Notes: generated by a model not told the origin, from the sequence alone. Positions 41,684-51,757 are shown, counted from the stretch's first letter. The stretch: DNA of 64,000 bases from Jiangella alkaliphila (GCF_900105925.1 NZ_LT629791.1:1426001-1490000), one strand, 5' to 3'. Numbers and translations: made by a program.

Positions 41684-42548
41684 GACTCGCCTGCGCAGCG
41701 CGGATCAGCGACGCGGCCCGGTCGCCGTGGACGGCCAGTGCGAACAGCCGCTCCCACGCGGCGCTGTACATGGCGACCTCGGCCGGGTCGGTCACCGACA
41801 AGAACCCCGAGACCAGTTCCACCGACACCAGCCGGGTGTCGGTGATGTTGAAGCTTTCGTCAGGGGACATGTTGCGCCGGTCGGCGTCCATCGGAATCAC
41901 TCCGACCGAGACGGTCGGACGGCGCATTACCGCGAGCAGGTGCCGGAGCTGCGCGGCATGGACCTCAGCCGCGAACGGCCGGTATCGCAGCACCGCCTCC
42001 TCGAACACGAACACCCACCGCGCGTCCGGCCGGCGCAACACGTTCTGCCGGTCCATCCGCTCCGCTACCGCATCAGCGACGTCATCGACCTCGACGCCCT
42101 GCTCCCTGCGGATCATCGTCAGCGCCGCCGTCGTGTACGCCTCGGTCTGGAGCAGGCCGGGGATGACCTTGGTCTGGTACGACCGGTACAGCGACAGCCC
42201 TTCGTACAGGTCGCGCACCGACTCCTGCGCCTTGCGTAGCCCGCCGCGGTTGAGCTGCTGGTAGGTCACCCACGTACCTGCGACGGCGGCTTGCTCGGCC
42301 AGTAGTTCTTCCGTCCGCCGCGGTGACGCTTCACAGATGCGACACCACAGCCTGACGTGGTCGGGGCTGATCGTCCGCCGACCCTTCTCGACCAGCGACA
42401 CCATCGACGAGCCGGACCAACCGGCCTGCCGGGAGAACTCGACGCCGGAGATGCCCCGCTCGACCCGTAGCTCGCGCAGCTTGTCGGCAAGCCGCTTCCT
42501 GGCGGCCTGCGCAGACGACGACGGCGAGGCGGGCATCGTGAGCATCAT
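41676..42548 (-). CDS. XRE-family regulator with DUF5753 domain
   Basis: About 290 residues. The N-terminal HTH is LADKLRELRVERGISGVEFSRQAGWSGSSMVSLVEKGRRTISPDHVRLW; the rest is the DUF5753 (Scr1/WhiJ-like) effector domain, including YRSYQTKVIPGLLQTEAYTTAALTMI and MDRQNVLRRPDARWVFVFEEAVLRY. ATG 42548 is chosen; 42545 and 42536 are alternatives. It converges on the DUF6879 gene with an eight-base overlap. Such pairs are frequent in actinomycetes and linked to development or antibiotic control in Streptomyces. Confidence 0.9.
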   Translation of the reverse strand: MMLTMPASPSSSAQAARKRLADKLRELRVERGISGVEFSRQAGWSGSSMVSLVEKGRRTISPDHVRLWCRICEASPRRTEELLAEQAAVAGTWVTYQQLNRGGLRKAQESVRDLYEGLSLYRSYQTKVIPGLLQTEAYTTAALTMIRREQGVEVDDVADAVAERMDRQNVLRRPDARWVFVFEEAVLRYRPFAAEVHAAQLRHLLAVMRRPTVSVGVIPMDADRRNMSPDESFNITDTRLVSVELVSGFLSVTDPAEVAMYSAAWERLFALAVHGDRAASLIRAAQASLS

Positions 42549-42639
42549 TCCAACTATGCGCCGCCTACCGTCGAGTGGCGGGTGGCCACGCACCGCCCGG
42601 CCGTTCCCTCACCTCGTGCTGACGCCCGCGAGCTCTCAC

Positions 42640-43599
42640 CTAGGCGTGGTGCGCCGCGTGGTGGGCGGCCAGCAGGTCGTCGCCCCAGTCGTGGCGCAGG
42701 TCGCGCCAGACCGAGTGGATGTGGTTCGCGTCGTGCTGGGTGTTGTCGTACTCGAGCAGGAAGGTCGGGCCCAGGACGGCGTAGTAGTGGCCGTGGCCGG
42801 GCTCGACCGGGCCGGCCCAGCGGAACGTGACGCGCTCCAGCCCGGCGGCGGCGAGGTCGCCCCAGGCCGGCTCCGCGGCGGCCGGCGTCACCCGGCCGAG
42901 GTACTGGTGGATCAGGTGTTCCAGCAGCTCGCGCCCGGCCGGCGGCATGTCGCCGTAGGCCAGCCCGGGCGCGATGCGGCCCGCGTCGGCGACGGGGTCG
43001 TCGCGGGTCAGGATGTCGCTCGGGGCCTCGGGTGACGTGACGGCGACGGCGCGCTCGGCGGGCGGCAGCGCCGTGACCAGGGCCCGGCCGAGGTCGTGCT
43101 CGGTGCCGAGCGTGCGCCGTCCCGCGCCCGGGAAGCCGTCCGGGATCGTGGCCGGGTTGGCGCCGAAGAACTGCGGCGTCCCCACCACGCGCCCGCCGGC
43201 GACGGTCACCGTCACGGCCAGGTGGTGCCCGCCCACCCGCCACCCCCACGTCGCCGCGCCCGGCGTCCCGTACACCCGGACCCAGTACAGCCCGGGCTGG
43301 CGCCGTTCCCACGTCGGCACCCCGGCCGTCCGTTCGACCGCGCCGAGCACCGTCTCGAGGTCCATGATCGTCCGCGCATCGACGAACCCGGCGGCGGACA
43401 GCCCGGTGGCCAGCAGCTGCAATGCCGCCGACCGTTGCGGTCCGGACAGCTCGCCCATCGCCACCCCGGGCCGGGACCGCGGCAGGTAGGTGAACATGCG
43501 CCGGTCGGGTGCGTCGAACGGCGCGTGGGCCCGGTCCAGCTGGTCAGGGTCGAGCGCGGCCAGGAACGTCGTCGCCGCGGCGGTCATCGGGTCGCTCAT
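42640..43599 (-). CDS. DUF3500-domain protein
   Basis: A 319-residue protein of the DUF3500 family. Recognisable features are RMFTYLPRSRPGVAMGELSGPQRSAALQLL near the start, WGWRVGGHHLAVTVTVAGG in the middle and LLEYDNTQHDANHIHSVWRDLRHDWGDDLL at the C-terminus, rich in His and Asp. No signal peptide. ATG 43599 is chosen; its first 56 bases overlap the 3' end of kdpD on the same strand, suggesting co-transcription. Biochemical function unknown. Confidence 0.87.
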   Translation of the reverse strand: MSDPMTAAATTFLAALDPDQLDRAHAPFDAPDRRMFTYLPRSRPGVAMGELSGPQRSAALQLLATGLSAAGFVDARTIMDLETVLGAVERTAGVPTWERRQPGLYWVRVYGTPGAATWGWRVGGHHLAVTVTVAGGRVVGTPQFFGANPATIPDGFPGAGRRTLGTEHDLGRALVTALPPAERAVAVTSPEAPSDILTRDDPVADAGRIAPGLAYGDMPPAGRELLEHLIHQYLGRVTPAAAEPAWGDLAAAGLERVTFRWAGPVEPGHGHYYAVLGPTFLLEYDNTQHDANHIHSVWRDLRHDWGDDLLAAHHAAHHA

Positions 43600-46150
43600 C
43601 GAGCACCACTCTGCCACCCGGCGCCGGATCGTCGTCCTCGGCGGGGACGGCGAGGCGCATGGTGAGCCCGCCGTCGGGCGTCGTCTCGGGGGTGAGCGTG
43701 CCGTCCATCGCCTCGGTGAGGCCGCGCGACAGCGCCAGCCCGAGCCCCACGCCGGTGCCGCTGTCGCCGAGGCGCTGGAACGGGACGAACACGCGGTCGC
43801 GCTGGTCCTCGGGGATGCCCGGGCCGTGGTCGATGATCAGCAGCTCCACGACGGACTCGTCCTCGCGGCCGGTCACGGTCGGCGGTCGCCCTGGCGGGCT
43901 GAACCGCAGCGCGTTGCCGATCACGTTCACCAGCACCCGCTCCAGCAGCGCCGGATCGACGTCCATGCGCGGCAGGTCGGCCGGCAGGTCCACCGTCACC
44001 TCCCGGGCCGGTTCGCCGAGCTCGTCCAGGGCGCGCGCGACGCTGTCGCCGGCCGCCGTCGGGCGCAGCGCGACGCCGAGGACGCCGGCCTGCAGGCGGC
44101 TGAGGTCAAGCAGGTTGGTGATGAGGTCGCTGAGCCGGTCCAGCGACTCGTCGGCCGTCGCCAGCAGCTCCGCCTCGTCGTCGGCGTCGAACGTGACCTC
44201 GTCGCTGCGCAGGCTGGTGACGGCGGCCTTGGCGGCGGCCAGCGGAGTGCGCAGGTCGTGGCCGACGGCGGCCAGCAGGGCGGTGCGCATGCGGTCGGCC
44301 TCGGCGAGCGTGCCGGCCGACGCCGCCTCGCGGGACAGCCGCTCCTGCCGCAGCGCGAGTGCGGCCTGGGCAGCGAACGCCTCGATGACCCGGCGGTCCT
44401 CGGCCGGCATCGCCGGGCCGCTCAGCGCCAGCGACAGCGTGTCGTCGATCGGCACCTCGACGTCGGCCTCGGCCGGGGTCAGGCAGGGCCGCTCGCCGAC
44501 GCACGCGACGACGGACCAGACGGACGGGTCCTCCTGGCTGCCCGGCAGCCGCGGCGCGTCGGGCGAGCGCTCCAGCAGCGTCACCGACGTCAGTCCGTAG
44601 GTCTCGAGCAGCCGGTCCAGCAGCCCGATCAGCGGCCGCGGATTGCCGACCATGCTGCCCGCGACGGTCGCGAGGTTCTGCGCGTCGGCGCTGGCCCGGG
44701 CCGCCTCGCGCGTGCGCCGGGCGGCGGTGTCGACGACGATGCTCACCGACGCCGCCACCAGCAGGAACACCGCCAGCGCGACGACGTTCTCGAGCTGGTT
44801 GACCTCGAAGGAGTTGATCGGCTCGGTGAAGAACCAGTTCAGCAGCAGGAACCCGGCGACGGCGGCGAGCAGCGCCGGCCACATGCCGCCGACCAGCGCG
44901 GCCGTGATCACCATCGCCAGCAGCAACAGCTCGCCGGTCGCCAGCGAGACGTCGTCGCGCAGCAGCCGCACGAACAGCACCAGCAGCGGCAGCCCGACCA
45001 GCGCCAGCACGAACCCGGCGACCTGCCGGTGCCGCGACAGCGGGCTGCCCAGCGCGGCGGTACGGCCGCGACCGGCCTGCTGGTGCGGGACCAGGTGGAC
45101 GTCCATCGAGCCGGCCTGCGACACCGTGGTGAGCGCGACGCCGCGGGAGAACAGCTGCGCCAGCCGGCCGCGGCGGCTCGCGCCGAGCACCAGCTGGGTG
45201 GCGTTGACGCCGCGGGCGAACTCGATCAGCGCGGCCGGGATGTCCTCGCCGAGCACCTGGTGGTAGGTGCCGCCGAGGCTCTCGATCAGCAGCCGCTGCT
45301 TCGCCAGCAGCGTCGGGTTCGCGCCGATCAGCCCGTCGCTCGGCATGACGTGCACGGCCATCAGGTCCGCGCCCCGGCCGCGGGCGGCGATGCGGGCGGC
45401 CCGGCGGATCAGCGTCTCGCCCTCGGCCCCGCCGGTCAGCGCGACGACGACGCGCTCGCGGGCCTCCCAGGTGTCGTCGATGTGGTGGTCGGCGCGGTAC
45501 CGGTCCAGCTGGTCGTCGACCTTGTCGGCCAGCCACAGCAGCGCCAGCTCGCGCAACGCCGTCAGGTTCCCGACCCGGAAGTAGTTGCCCAGCGCGGCGT
45601 CGACCTTCTCCGCCGCGTACACGTTGCCGTGCACCATCCGCCGGCGCAGCGCCTCGGGCGTCATGTCGACCAGCTCGACCTGGTCGGCGCGGCGCACCAC
45701 CTCGTCGGGGACGGTCTCGCGCTGCGGCACGCCGGTGATCCGCTCGACGACGTCGTTGAGCGACTCCAGGTGCTGGATGTTCACCGTCGACAGCACCGTG
45801 ATGCCGGCGTCGAGCAGGTCCTCGATGTCCTGCCAGCGCTTGGCGTGCCGCGACCCGGGCACGTTGGTGTGCGCCAGCTCGTCGACCACCGCGACCTCCG
45901 GCCGGCGGCGCAGGACCGCGTCGAGGTCCATCTCCTCGAACGTGGCGCCGCGGTACTGGACGGTCCGCCGCGGCACGACCTCGAGGCCGCCGATCAGCTC
46001 CGTCGTCCGGGCCCGGCCGTGCGGCTCGACCAGCCCGACCACGACGTCGGTCCCGCGGGCGAGCCGCCGGTGCGCCTCTTCGAGCATGGCGTACGTCTTG
46101 CCCACGCCCGGCGCCGAACCGAGGTAGATCCGCAGCTGACCGCGTCCCAT
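43544..46150 (-). CDS. kdpD: KdpD-type sensor histidine kinase
   Basis: An 868-residue membrane kinase. Domains in order: KdpD N-terminal ATP-binding domain (RIYLGSAPGVGKTYAML, VAVVDELAHTNVPG), Usp-like domain, four membrane helices (DUF4118; from about VAGFVLALVGLPLLVLFV), a GAF-like segment, HisKA with the phosphorylated His in VGHDLRTPLAAAK, and HATPase_c (NVIGNAL, DHGPGIP, GTGVGLGLALSRGL). It senses low K+ or osmotic stress in other bacteria. ATG 46150 chosen. It is divergent from kdpE with a 53-bp gap, and no kdpFABC is present in the window. Confidence 0.95.
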   Translation of the reverse strand: MGRGQLRIYLGSAPGVGKTYAMLEEAHRRLARGTDVVVGLVEPHGRARTTELIGGLEVVPRRTVQYRGATFEEMDLDAVLRRRPEVAVVDELAHTNVPGSRHAKRWQDIEDLLDAGITVLSTVNIQHLESLNDVVERITGVPQRETVPDEVVRRADQVELVDMTPEALRRRMVHGNVYAAEKVDAALGNYFRVGNLTALRELALLWLADKVDDQLDRYRADHHIDDTWEARERVVVALTGGAEGETLIRRAARIAARGRGADLMAVHVMPSDGLIGANPTLLAKQRLLIESLGGTYHQVLGEDIPAALIEFARGVNATQLVLGASRRGRLAQLFSRGVALTTVSQAGSMDVHLVPHQQAGRGRTAALGSPLSRHRQVAGFVLALVGLPLLVLFVRLLRDDVSLATGELLLLAMVITAALVGGMWPALLAAVAGFLLLNWFFTEPINSFEVNQLENVVALAVFLLVAASVSIVVDTAARRTREAARASADAQNLATVAGSMVGNPRPLIGLLDRLLETYGLTSVTLLERSPDAPRLPGSQEDPSVWSVVACVGERPCLTPAEADVEVPIDDTLSLALSGPAMPAEDRRVIEAFAAQAALALRQERLSREAASAGTLAEADRMRTALLAAVGHDLRTPLAAAKAAVTSLRSDEVTFDADDEAELLATADESLDRLSDLITNLLDLSRLQAGVLGVALRPTAAGDSVARALDELGEPAREVTVDLPADLPRMDVDPALLERVLVNVIGNALRFSPPGRPPTVTGREDESVVELLIIDHGPGIPEDQRDRVFVPFQRLGDSGTGVGLGLALSRGLTEAMDGTLTPETTPDGGLTMRLAVPAEDDDPAPGGRVVLDERPDDRRGDDVPGRARP

Positions 46151-46190
46151 GACACCAGTCTGGGGCACCGGTCCGGCCGGCGCGCCCGGC

Positions 46191-46196
46191 TACGAT
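46191..46196 (+). promoter_or_regulatory. -10 element of kdpE (probable leaderless promoter)
   Basis: TACGAT ends seven bases before the kdpE ATG, with no ribosome site between. It lies within the 53-bp kdpD/kdpE divergent region. Confidence 0.5.
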
Positions 46197-46203
46197 CGGC
46201 GGC

Positions 46204-46899
<696 letters not shown>

Positions 46900-46916
46900 C
46901 TGACACTCCGTGTCAG
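46900..46916. promoter_or_regulatory. Inverted repeat between kdpE and the SDR gene (candidate operator)
   Basis: CTGACAC-TCC-GTGTCAG is a perfect 7-bp inverted repeat with a three-base centre, starting one base after the kdpE stop and 24 bases before the SDR start. The short loop makes a terminator less likely than an operator of the TetR type. Confidence 0.5.
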
Positions 46917-46939
46917 GGTTTGTCCGCCACCATCGGGTC

Positions 46940-47866
46940 ATGGACACAACGCTGGACACAACGCTGGAAGGCAAGGTCGCGCTCGTCACCGGTGCGTCGC
47001 GCGGCGCGGGGCGGGGCATCGCGGTCGAGCTGGGTGCTGCCGGTGCGACGGTGTACTGCACCGCCCGGACGACTCGCGCGCAGCGGTCCGAGCAGGACCT
47101 GCCCGAGACCATCGAGGAGACCGCCGAGCTGGTCACCGCGGCCGGCGGCACCGGCATTCCGGTGCAGGTCGACCACCTGGTGCCCGAGCAGGTCGAGGCG
47201 CTGGTCGGCCGCATCGAGGCGGAGCAAGGCCGGCTGGACGTGCTGGTCAACGACATCTGGGGCGGCGAGTTGCTGTTCAGCTGGGCCGACCCGCTCTGGG
47301 AGCACTCGCTGGAGAAGGGGCTGCGGCTGCTCCGGCTGGCCGTCGACACGCACATCATCACCAGCCATTTTGCGCTGCCGCTGCTGATCCGCACGCCGGG
47401 CGGGCTGGTCGTCGAGATGACCGACGGCACGGCCGACTACAACGCGACGAACTACCGGGTCTCGTTCTTCTACGACCTCGCCAAGGCGTCGGTGCTGCGC
47501 ATGGCGTTCGCCCAGTCCAAGGAGCTGGCCCCGCACGGCGCGACCGCCGTCGCGCTGACACCCGGGTGGCTGCGCTCGGAGATCATGCTGAGCCACTTCG
47601 GCGTCACCGAGGAGAACTGGCGCGACGCCCTCGGCGCGCAGCCGCACTTCGCGATCTCGGAGACACCGCGCTACGTCGGCCGGGCGGTCTCGGCGCTGGC
47701 TGCCGACCCGGACGTCGCCCGGTGGAACGGGCAGTCGCTGTCGAGTGGCCAGCTGGCCCAGGTTTATCGTTTCAGTGACCTCGACGGCAGCCGCCCCGAC
47801 GCGTGGCGGTACCTCGTGGAGGTGCAGGACGCCGGCAAGCCCGCCGACGTCACCGGGTACCGCTAG
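46940..47866 (+). CDS. Short-chain dehydrogenase/reductase
   Basis: A 308-residue NAD(P)-dependent SDR. The cofactor motif is TGASRGAGRG near residue 17, LVNDIWGG replaces the classical NNAG loop, and the catalytic YxxxK is in FFYDLAKASV. The tail after NGQSLSSGQLAQVYRFSDLDGSRPDAWRYL is longer than in classical SDRs. ATG 46940 chosen over upstream codons that would run into kdpE. Substrate unknown. The following Gfo/Idh/MocA gene starts nine bases after its stop. Confidence 0.9.
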   Translation: MDTTLDTTLEGKVALVTGASRGAGRGIAVELGAAGATVYCTARTTRAQRSEQDLPETIEETAELVTAAGGTGIPVQVDHLVPEQVEALVGRIEAEQGRLDVLVNDIWGGELLFSWADPLWEHSLEKGLRLLRLAVDTHIITSHFALPLLIRTPGGLVVEMTDGTADYNATNYRVSFFYDLAKASVLRMAFAQSKELAPHGATAVALTPGWLRSEIMLSHFGVTEENWRDALGAQPHFAISETPRYVGRAVSALAADPDVARWNGQSLSSGQLAQVYRFSDLDGSRPDAWRYLVEVQDAGKPADVTGYR

Positions 47867-47875
47867 GGAGCGCAC

Positions 47876-48874
47876 ATGACGACGGACACGGCCGGCCGCA
47901 TCCGCTGGGGCATCATGGGCACCGGCGGCATCGCGGCCTCGTTCGCCCGCGACCTGCAGCTGGTCGACGACGCCGAGGTGGTCGCCGTCGGGTCGCGCAG
48001 CGACGAGAGCGCCACCGCGTTCGCCGGCCGCTTCGACCTGCCGCGCGCCTACGGCTCCTACGAGAAGCTGGTCGACGACCCCGACGTCGACGTCGTCTAC
48101 GTCGCCACTCCGCAGACGGCGCACGCGGCGAACGTCCGGCTCGCGCTCGAGGCCGGCAAGCCGGTGCTGTGCGAGAAGCCGTTCACCGTCAACGCCGCCG
48201 AGGCCCGCGACGTCGTCGAGCTGGCCCGCGAGCGCGGCCTGTTCCTGATGGAGGCGATGTGGACGCGGTTCCTGCCGCACTTCCGCCGCATCGACCAACT
48301 GCTGCGCTCGGGCGTGCTGGGTGACGTCACGACGGTGGTCGCCGACCACGGCCAGGCCATCCCGGCCGACCCCGCGCACCGGCTGCAGCGGCCCGACCTC
48401 GCCGGCGGCGCGCTGCTCGACCTCGGCATCTACCCGGTCTCGCTGACGTCGTACGTGCTGGGCCGGCCCGACGGCGTCGCCGCGGCCGGGACGCTCTCGC
48501 CGAACGGCGTCGACGCCCAGACGTCGGCGGTGTTCACCTACGCGTCCGGCGCGCACGCCGTCGTCACGACCACGATGCGGGCGCGGACGGCGAACCGCGC
48601 GGTCATCACCGGCACCCAGGCGCGGCTGGAGATCGACGACGTCTGGTACGCGCCGACGTCGTTCTCGCTGCTGCGCCCGGCGTCGTCGCAGCCCGAGCGG
48701 TTCGAGTACACCCGCGTCGGCGGCGGCCTGCGGCACCAGGCCGTCGAGGTCGGCCGGCTGCTGCGCGCGGGCGCCACCGAGAGCGACGTCATGCCGCTGG
48801 ACGAGACGGTGACGATCATGGAGACGCTCGACGAGATCCGCCGGCAGATCGGGCTGCGCTTTCCCGGCGAGTAG
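47876..48874 (+). CDS. Gfo/Idh/MocA-family oxidoreductase
   Basis: A 332-residue NAD(P)-dependent dehydrogenase. Rossmann motif GIMGTGGIAASFARDL; the family's EKP motif in VLCEKPFTVNAAEA; C-terminal substrate domain with FLMEAMWTRFLPHFRRI and GGALLDLGIYPVSL, a combination seen in dihydrodiol dehydrogenase-like or glucose-fructose-oxidoreductase-like members. It directly follows the SDR gene, suggesting co-transcription. The actual substrate (a sugar or cyclic diol) is not known. Confidence 0.92.
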   Translation: MTTDTAGRIRWGIMGTGGIAASFARDLQLVDDAEVVAVGSRSDESATAFAGRFDLPRAYGSYEKLVDDPDVDVVYVATPQTAHAANVRLALEAGKPVLCEKPFTVNAAEARDVVELARERGLFLMEAMWTRFLPHFRRIDQLLRSGVLGDVTTVVADHGQAIPADPAHRLQRPDLAGGALLDLGIYPVSLTSYVLGRPDGVAAAGTLSPNGVDAQTSAVFTYASGAHAVVTTTMRARTANRAVITGTQARLEIDDVWYAPTSFSLLRPASSQPERFEYTRVGGGLRHQAVEVGRLLRAGATESDVMPLDETVTIMETLDEIRRQIGLRFPGE

Positions 48875-48929
48875 TGGCCCCGGGCGATCAACCCGTACGT
48901 AGGGCATGATCTGGCCTGAGGAGGGGGCC

Positions 48930-49988
48930 ATGACATCCATGCTCATGCCGGGGGTGACGGAGCACCGTCACGCGACGCCGCGGCTCACCGTCAACACACT
49001 CACGGTGGCCGGGCGCGACACCGGGGAACCGATCGTGTTCGTCCACGGCAACGTGTCGTCCAGCGTGTTCTGGCAGCCGGCCATGCTCCGGCTGCCTGAC
49101 CGGTTCCGCCCGGTCGCGGTCGACCTGCGCGGCTTCGGCGGCACCGAGACGCTTCCGGTCGACGCGACCCGCGGCGTCCGCGACTACGCCGACGACGTCG
49201 CCGGGCTGCTCGCCACCATGGGACTCGACGGCGCCCATCTGGTCGGCTGGAGCATGGGCGGCGCCGTCGTGCTGCAACTGCTGCTCGACGCGCCGAACCG
49301 GTACCCGTCGGTCACGCTGGTCAACCCGGTGTCGCCGTACGGGTTCGGCGGCACCCGCGGCGCCGACGGCGCACTGGCCGACCCGTCGGCAGCAGGGTCC
49401 GGCGGCGGCGCGGCCAACCCCGAGTTCGTGGCGCGCCTGCGCGACGGCGACAGCGGCGACGACGGCGCGCTGTCGCCCCGGCAGGTCATGCTGTCGTCAT
49501 ACGTGAAGCCGCCGTTCGTGCCGGAGCACGCCGACGCCTACGTCGAGTCGATGCTGACCACCGCGGTCGGCGACGACCACTATCCCGGCGACGCCGTCGC
49601 CACCGACGCCTGGCCGGGCGTGGGTCCGGGCACCCGCGGCGTGCTCAACACGATGGCGCCGACGCACCTGCGGCTGGACGGGCTCGACGCGATCGACCCG
49701 AAGCCGCCGATCCACTGGATCCGCGGCTCCGACGACGTCATCGTCTCCGACACGTCGCTGTTCGACCTCGCCTACCTCGGCTCGATCGGCGCGGTGCCGG
49801 GCTGGCCGGGCGACGACGTCGCGCCGCCGCAGCCGATGGTCGCGCAGACCCGCGCCGTCCTCGACGCCTACCGCGCGGCCGGCGGCGCCACCAGCGAGAC
49901 CGTCCTCGCCGGCGCCGCGCACAGCCCGCATGTCGAGAAGCCGGACGAGTTCGTGGCCGCGCTGGTCGGCGGGTTGGACGGCCGATGA
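48930..49988 (+). CDS. Alpha/beta hydrolase
   Basis: A 352-residue hydrolase. FVHGNVSSSVFW provides the HG oxyanion motif, GWSMGG the nucleophile elbow, RGSDDVIV the acidic residue and GAAHSPHVEKPDEF the His. The lid domain is enlarged, with a Gly/Ser/Ala-rich stretch (DPSAAGSGGGAANPEF). ATG 48930 chosen because GAGGAGGGGG lies just upstream. Overlaps the next, related hydrolase gene by four bases. Confidence 0.9.
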   Translation: MTSMLMPGVTEHRHATPRLTVNTLTVAGRDTGEPIVFVHGNVSSSVFWQPAMLRLPDRFRPVAVDLRGFGGTETLPVDATRGVRDYADDVAGLLATMGLDGAHLVGWSMGGAVVLQLLLDAPNRYPSVTLVNPVSPYGFGGTRGADGALADPSAAGSGGGAANPEFVARLRDGDSGDDGALSPRQVMLSSYVKPPFVPEHADAYVESMLTTAVGDDHYPGDAVATDAWPGVGPGTRGVLNTMAPTHLRLDGLDAIDPKPPIHWIRGSDDVIVSDTSLFDLAYLGSIGAVPGWPGDDVAPPQPMVAQTRAVLDAYRAAGGATSETVLAGAAHSPHVEKPDEFVAALVGGLDGR

Positions 49989-50860
49989 CGCTCGGGGTCG
50001 CGGTCGACGGGGGGACGCTCGCGGTCCACGAGCTGGGGCGCGGCCCGGCCGGCGCTCCCGTCGTCATGGCGTTGCACGGCATCACCGCGAACGCGCTGGC
50101 CTTCGGCGCCGTCGCGCAGGCGCTGGACGGTCAGGTCCGGCTGCTCGCGCCCGACCTGCGCGGCCGCGCGGACAGCCGGTCGATCCGCGGTCCGTGGGGC
50201 CTGGCCGCCCACGCCGCTGACGTCGTCGCCGTCCTCGACGCCGCCCGGGTCGAGTCGGCGGTGCTGCTGGGCCACTCGATGGGCGCCTACGTCGCGGCGC
50301 TGACGGCCTACCTCTACCCGTCGCGGGTGTCGGCGCTGGTCCTGGTCGACGGCGGCGTCGGGTTCCCGGCGCCCGAGGGCGACATCGACGAGGCGCTGGA
50401 GCAGGTGATCGGCCCGGCCATGCGGCGGCTGACCATGACGTTCCCCGACGAGGCCGCATACCTGGACTTCTGGCGCGAGCACCCGGCCGTCGGCCCGGGC
50501 CTCGACACGTCGTACGGCGACCTGCTGGCGGCGTACCTGCGCCACGACCTCGTCAGCGGCGACGGCGGCCGCCGCTCGTCCTGTGTTCTCGACGCGGTCC
50601 GCGCCGACGGCGCCGACGTCCTGGCCGACCCCGTCGTGCTGCGGTCCCTGCGCGACGGCACCGTCCCGGCGATGCTGTTGTACGCCGCCCGCGGGCTGCA
50701 GGACGAGCCCCAGGGCCTCCTCGACGCCGGCCGCATCGCCGCGGCCGGCCTGCCCCCGACCGTCCGCGTCATCCCCGCCGGCGGCGTCAACCACTACACC
50801 GTCCTGTTCGAGCCCCAGGCCGTCCGGCTCATCGCCTACGCCGTCGGCACCTCGGTCTGA
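49985..50860 (+). CDS. Alpha/beta hydrolase
   Basis: A 291-residue hydrolase in tandem with the preceding one. ALHGITANALAF (oxyanion), LLGHSMGAYVAALTAYLYP (nucleophile Ser) and PAGGVNHYTVLFEP (likely His) are visible. The two proteins share fold but little close sequence, so they are an old pair or unrelated neighbours in one transcript. Ends before a bidirectional terminator-like hairpin. Confidence 0.9.
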   Translation: MTLGVAVDGGTLAVHELGRGPAGAPVVMALHGITANALAFGAVAQALDGQVRLLAPDLRGRADSRSIRGPWGLAAHAADVVAVLDAARVESAVLLGHSMGAYVAALTAYLYPSRVSALVLVDGGVGFPAPEGDIDEALEQVIGPAMRRLTMTFPDEAAYLDFWREHPAVGPGLDTSYGDLLAAYLRHDLVSGDGGRRSSCVLDAVRADGADVLADPVVLRSLRDGTVPAMLLYAARGLQDEPQGLLDAGRIAAAGLPPTVRVIPAGGVNHYTVLFEPQAVRLIAYAVGTSV

Positions 50861-50890
50861 TCCTTGCGACGCAGCCACCGCGCGCTGGTT

Positions 50891-50942
50891 CGGTGGTTGG
50901 CAGTTTGGTGGGGCCAGGGCGCCACCAAACTGCCAACCACCG
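50891..50942. terminator. Perfect 21-bp stem-loop between convergent genes
   Basis: The arms 50891-50911 and 50922-50942 (core TTGGCAGTTTGG and its complement) are perfectly complementary around a ten-base loop. It lies between the plus-strand hydrolase and the minus-strand dehydrogenase, so it can terminate both transcripts. Its length and perfection also suggest an extragenic palindromic repeat. Confidence 0.82.
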
Positions 50943-51004
50943 GCCCCACGACGGCGAGCGAGGACCGATGCCTCGCTCAGCGTGCGACCAAGACGCGGGC
51001 GCCG

Positions 51005-51757
51005 TCAGCGGGCCGACCAGCCGCCGTCGAGGACGAGGTCGGTGCCGGTGATCGACCGGGCCGCCGGGCCGGCGAGGTAGGCGACCGCCTCGGCGACCTC
51101 GTCAGGCTCGATGAGGCGCTTGATCGCCTCGTTGGCCAGCATGATCTCGCTGACGACGCGGTCCTCGGGCAGGCCGTGGACCTTGGCCTGATCGGCGATC
51201 TGTGCCTCGACCAGCGGCGTGCGGACGTAGCCGGGGTTGACGCAGTTCGAGGTGACGCCGTGCGGCGCGCCCTCGAGCGCCGTCACCTTCGACAGCCCCT
51301 CCAGGCCGTGCTTGGCTGCCACGTAGGCGGACTTGTACGGGCTGGCCTGCAGCCCGTGCGCGCTGGAGACGTTGACGACGCGGCCCCACTCGCGCGCGTA
51401 CATGCCCGGCAGCGCGGCGCGGATGAGCAGGAACGGCGCCTCGAGTATGAGCCGCAGCATGAACGCGAACCGGTCCGGCGGGAACTCCTCCAGCCGGGCG
51501 ACGTGCTGGATGCCGGCGTTGTTGACCAGGATGTCGACGTCCAGCTCGGCCGACGCCAGCGCGGCGGTGTCGGAGAGGTCCACCTGCCACGCCTCGCCGC
51601 CGCAGTCGCCGGCTACGGACGCCGCGCGCTCGCCGTCGATGTCGGCGACGATGACATGTGCGCCAGCCGCGCCAAGCCGCCGGGCCACGGCGGCGCCGAT
51701 GCCGCCGCCACCGCCGGTGACCAGCGCCCGGCGGCCGGCCAGATCGAGTTCGGCCAT
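51005..51757 (-). CDS. 3-hydroxybutyrate dehydrogenase (SDR family)
   Basis: A 250-residue SDR interconverting D-3-hydroxybutyrate and acetoacetate with NAD+. TGGGGGIGAAVA cofactor loop, NNAGIQHVA, catalytic SSAHGLQASPYKSAYVAAKHG (Ser, Tyr, Lys) and NPGYVRTPLVEAQIADQAK, the last being characteristic of bacterial BDH. The C-terminus TGTDLVLDGGWSAR is complete. It is a single-gene unit convergent with the hydrolase pair. Confidence 0.92.
   Translation of the reverse strand: MAELDLAGRRALVTGGGGGIGAAVARRLGAAGAHVIVADIDGERAASVAGDCGGEAWQVDLSDTAALASAELDVDILVNNAGIQHVARLEEFPPDRFAFMLRLILEAPFLLIRAALPGMYAREWGRVVNVSSAHGLQASPYKSAYVAAKHGLEGLSKVTALEGAPHGVTSNCVNPGYVRTPLVEAQIADQAKVHGLPEDRVVSEIMLANEAIKRLIEPDEVAEAVAYLAGPAARSITGTDLVLDGGWSAR

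Noticed and set aside
46900..46916. kdpE terminator
   Set aside because: A 7-bp stem with a three-base loop and no T-run is weak; its perfect symmetry just before the SDR gene fits an operator better.
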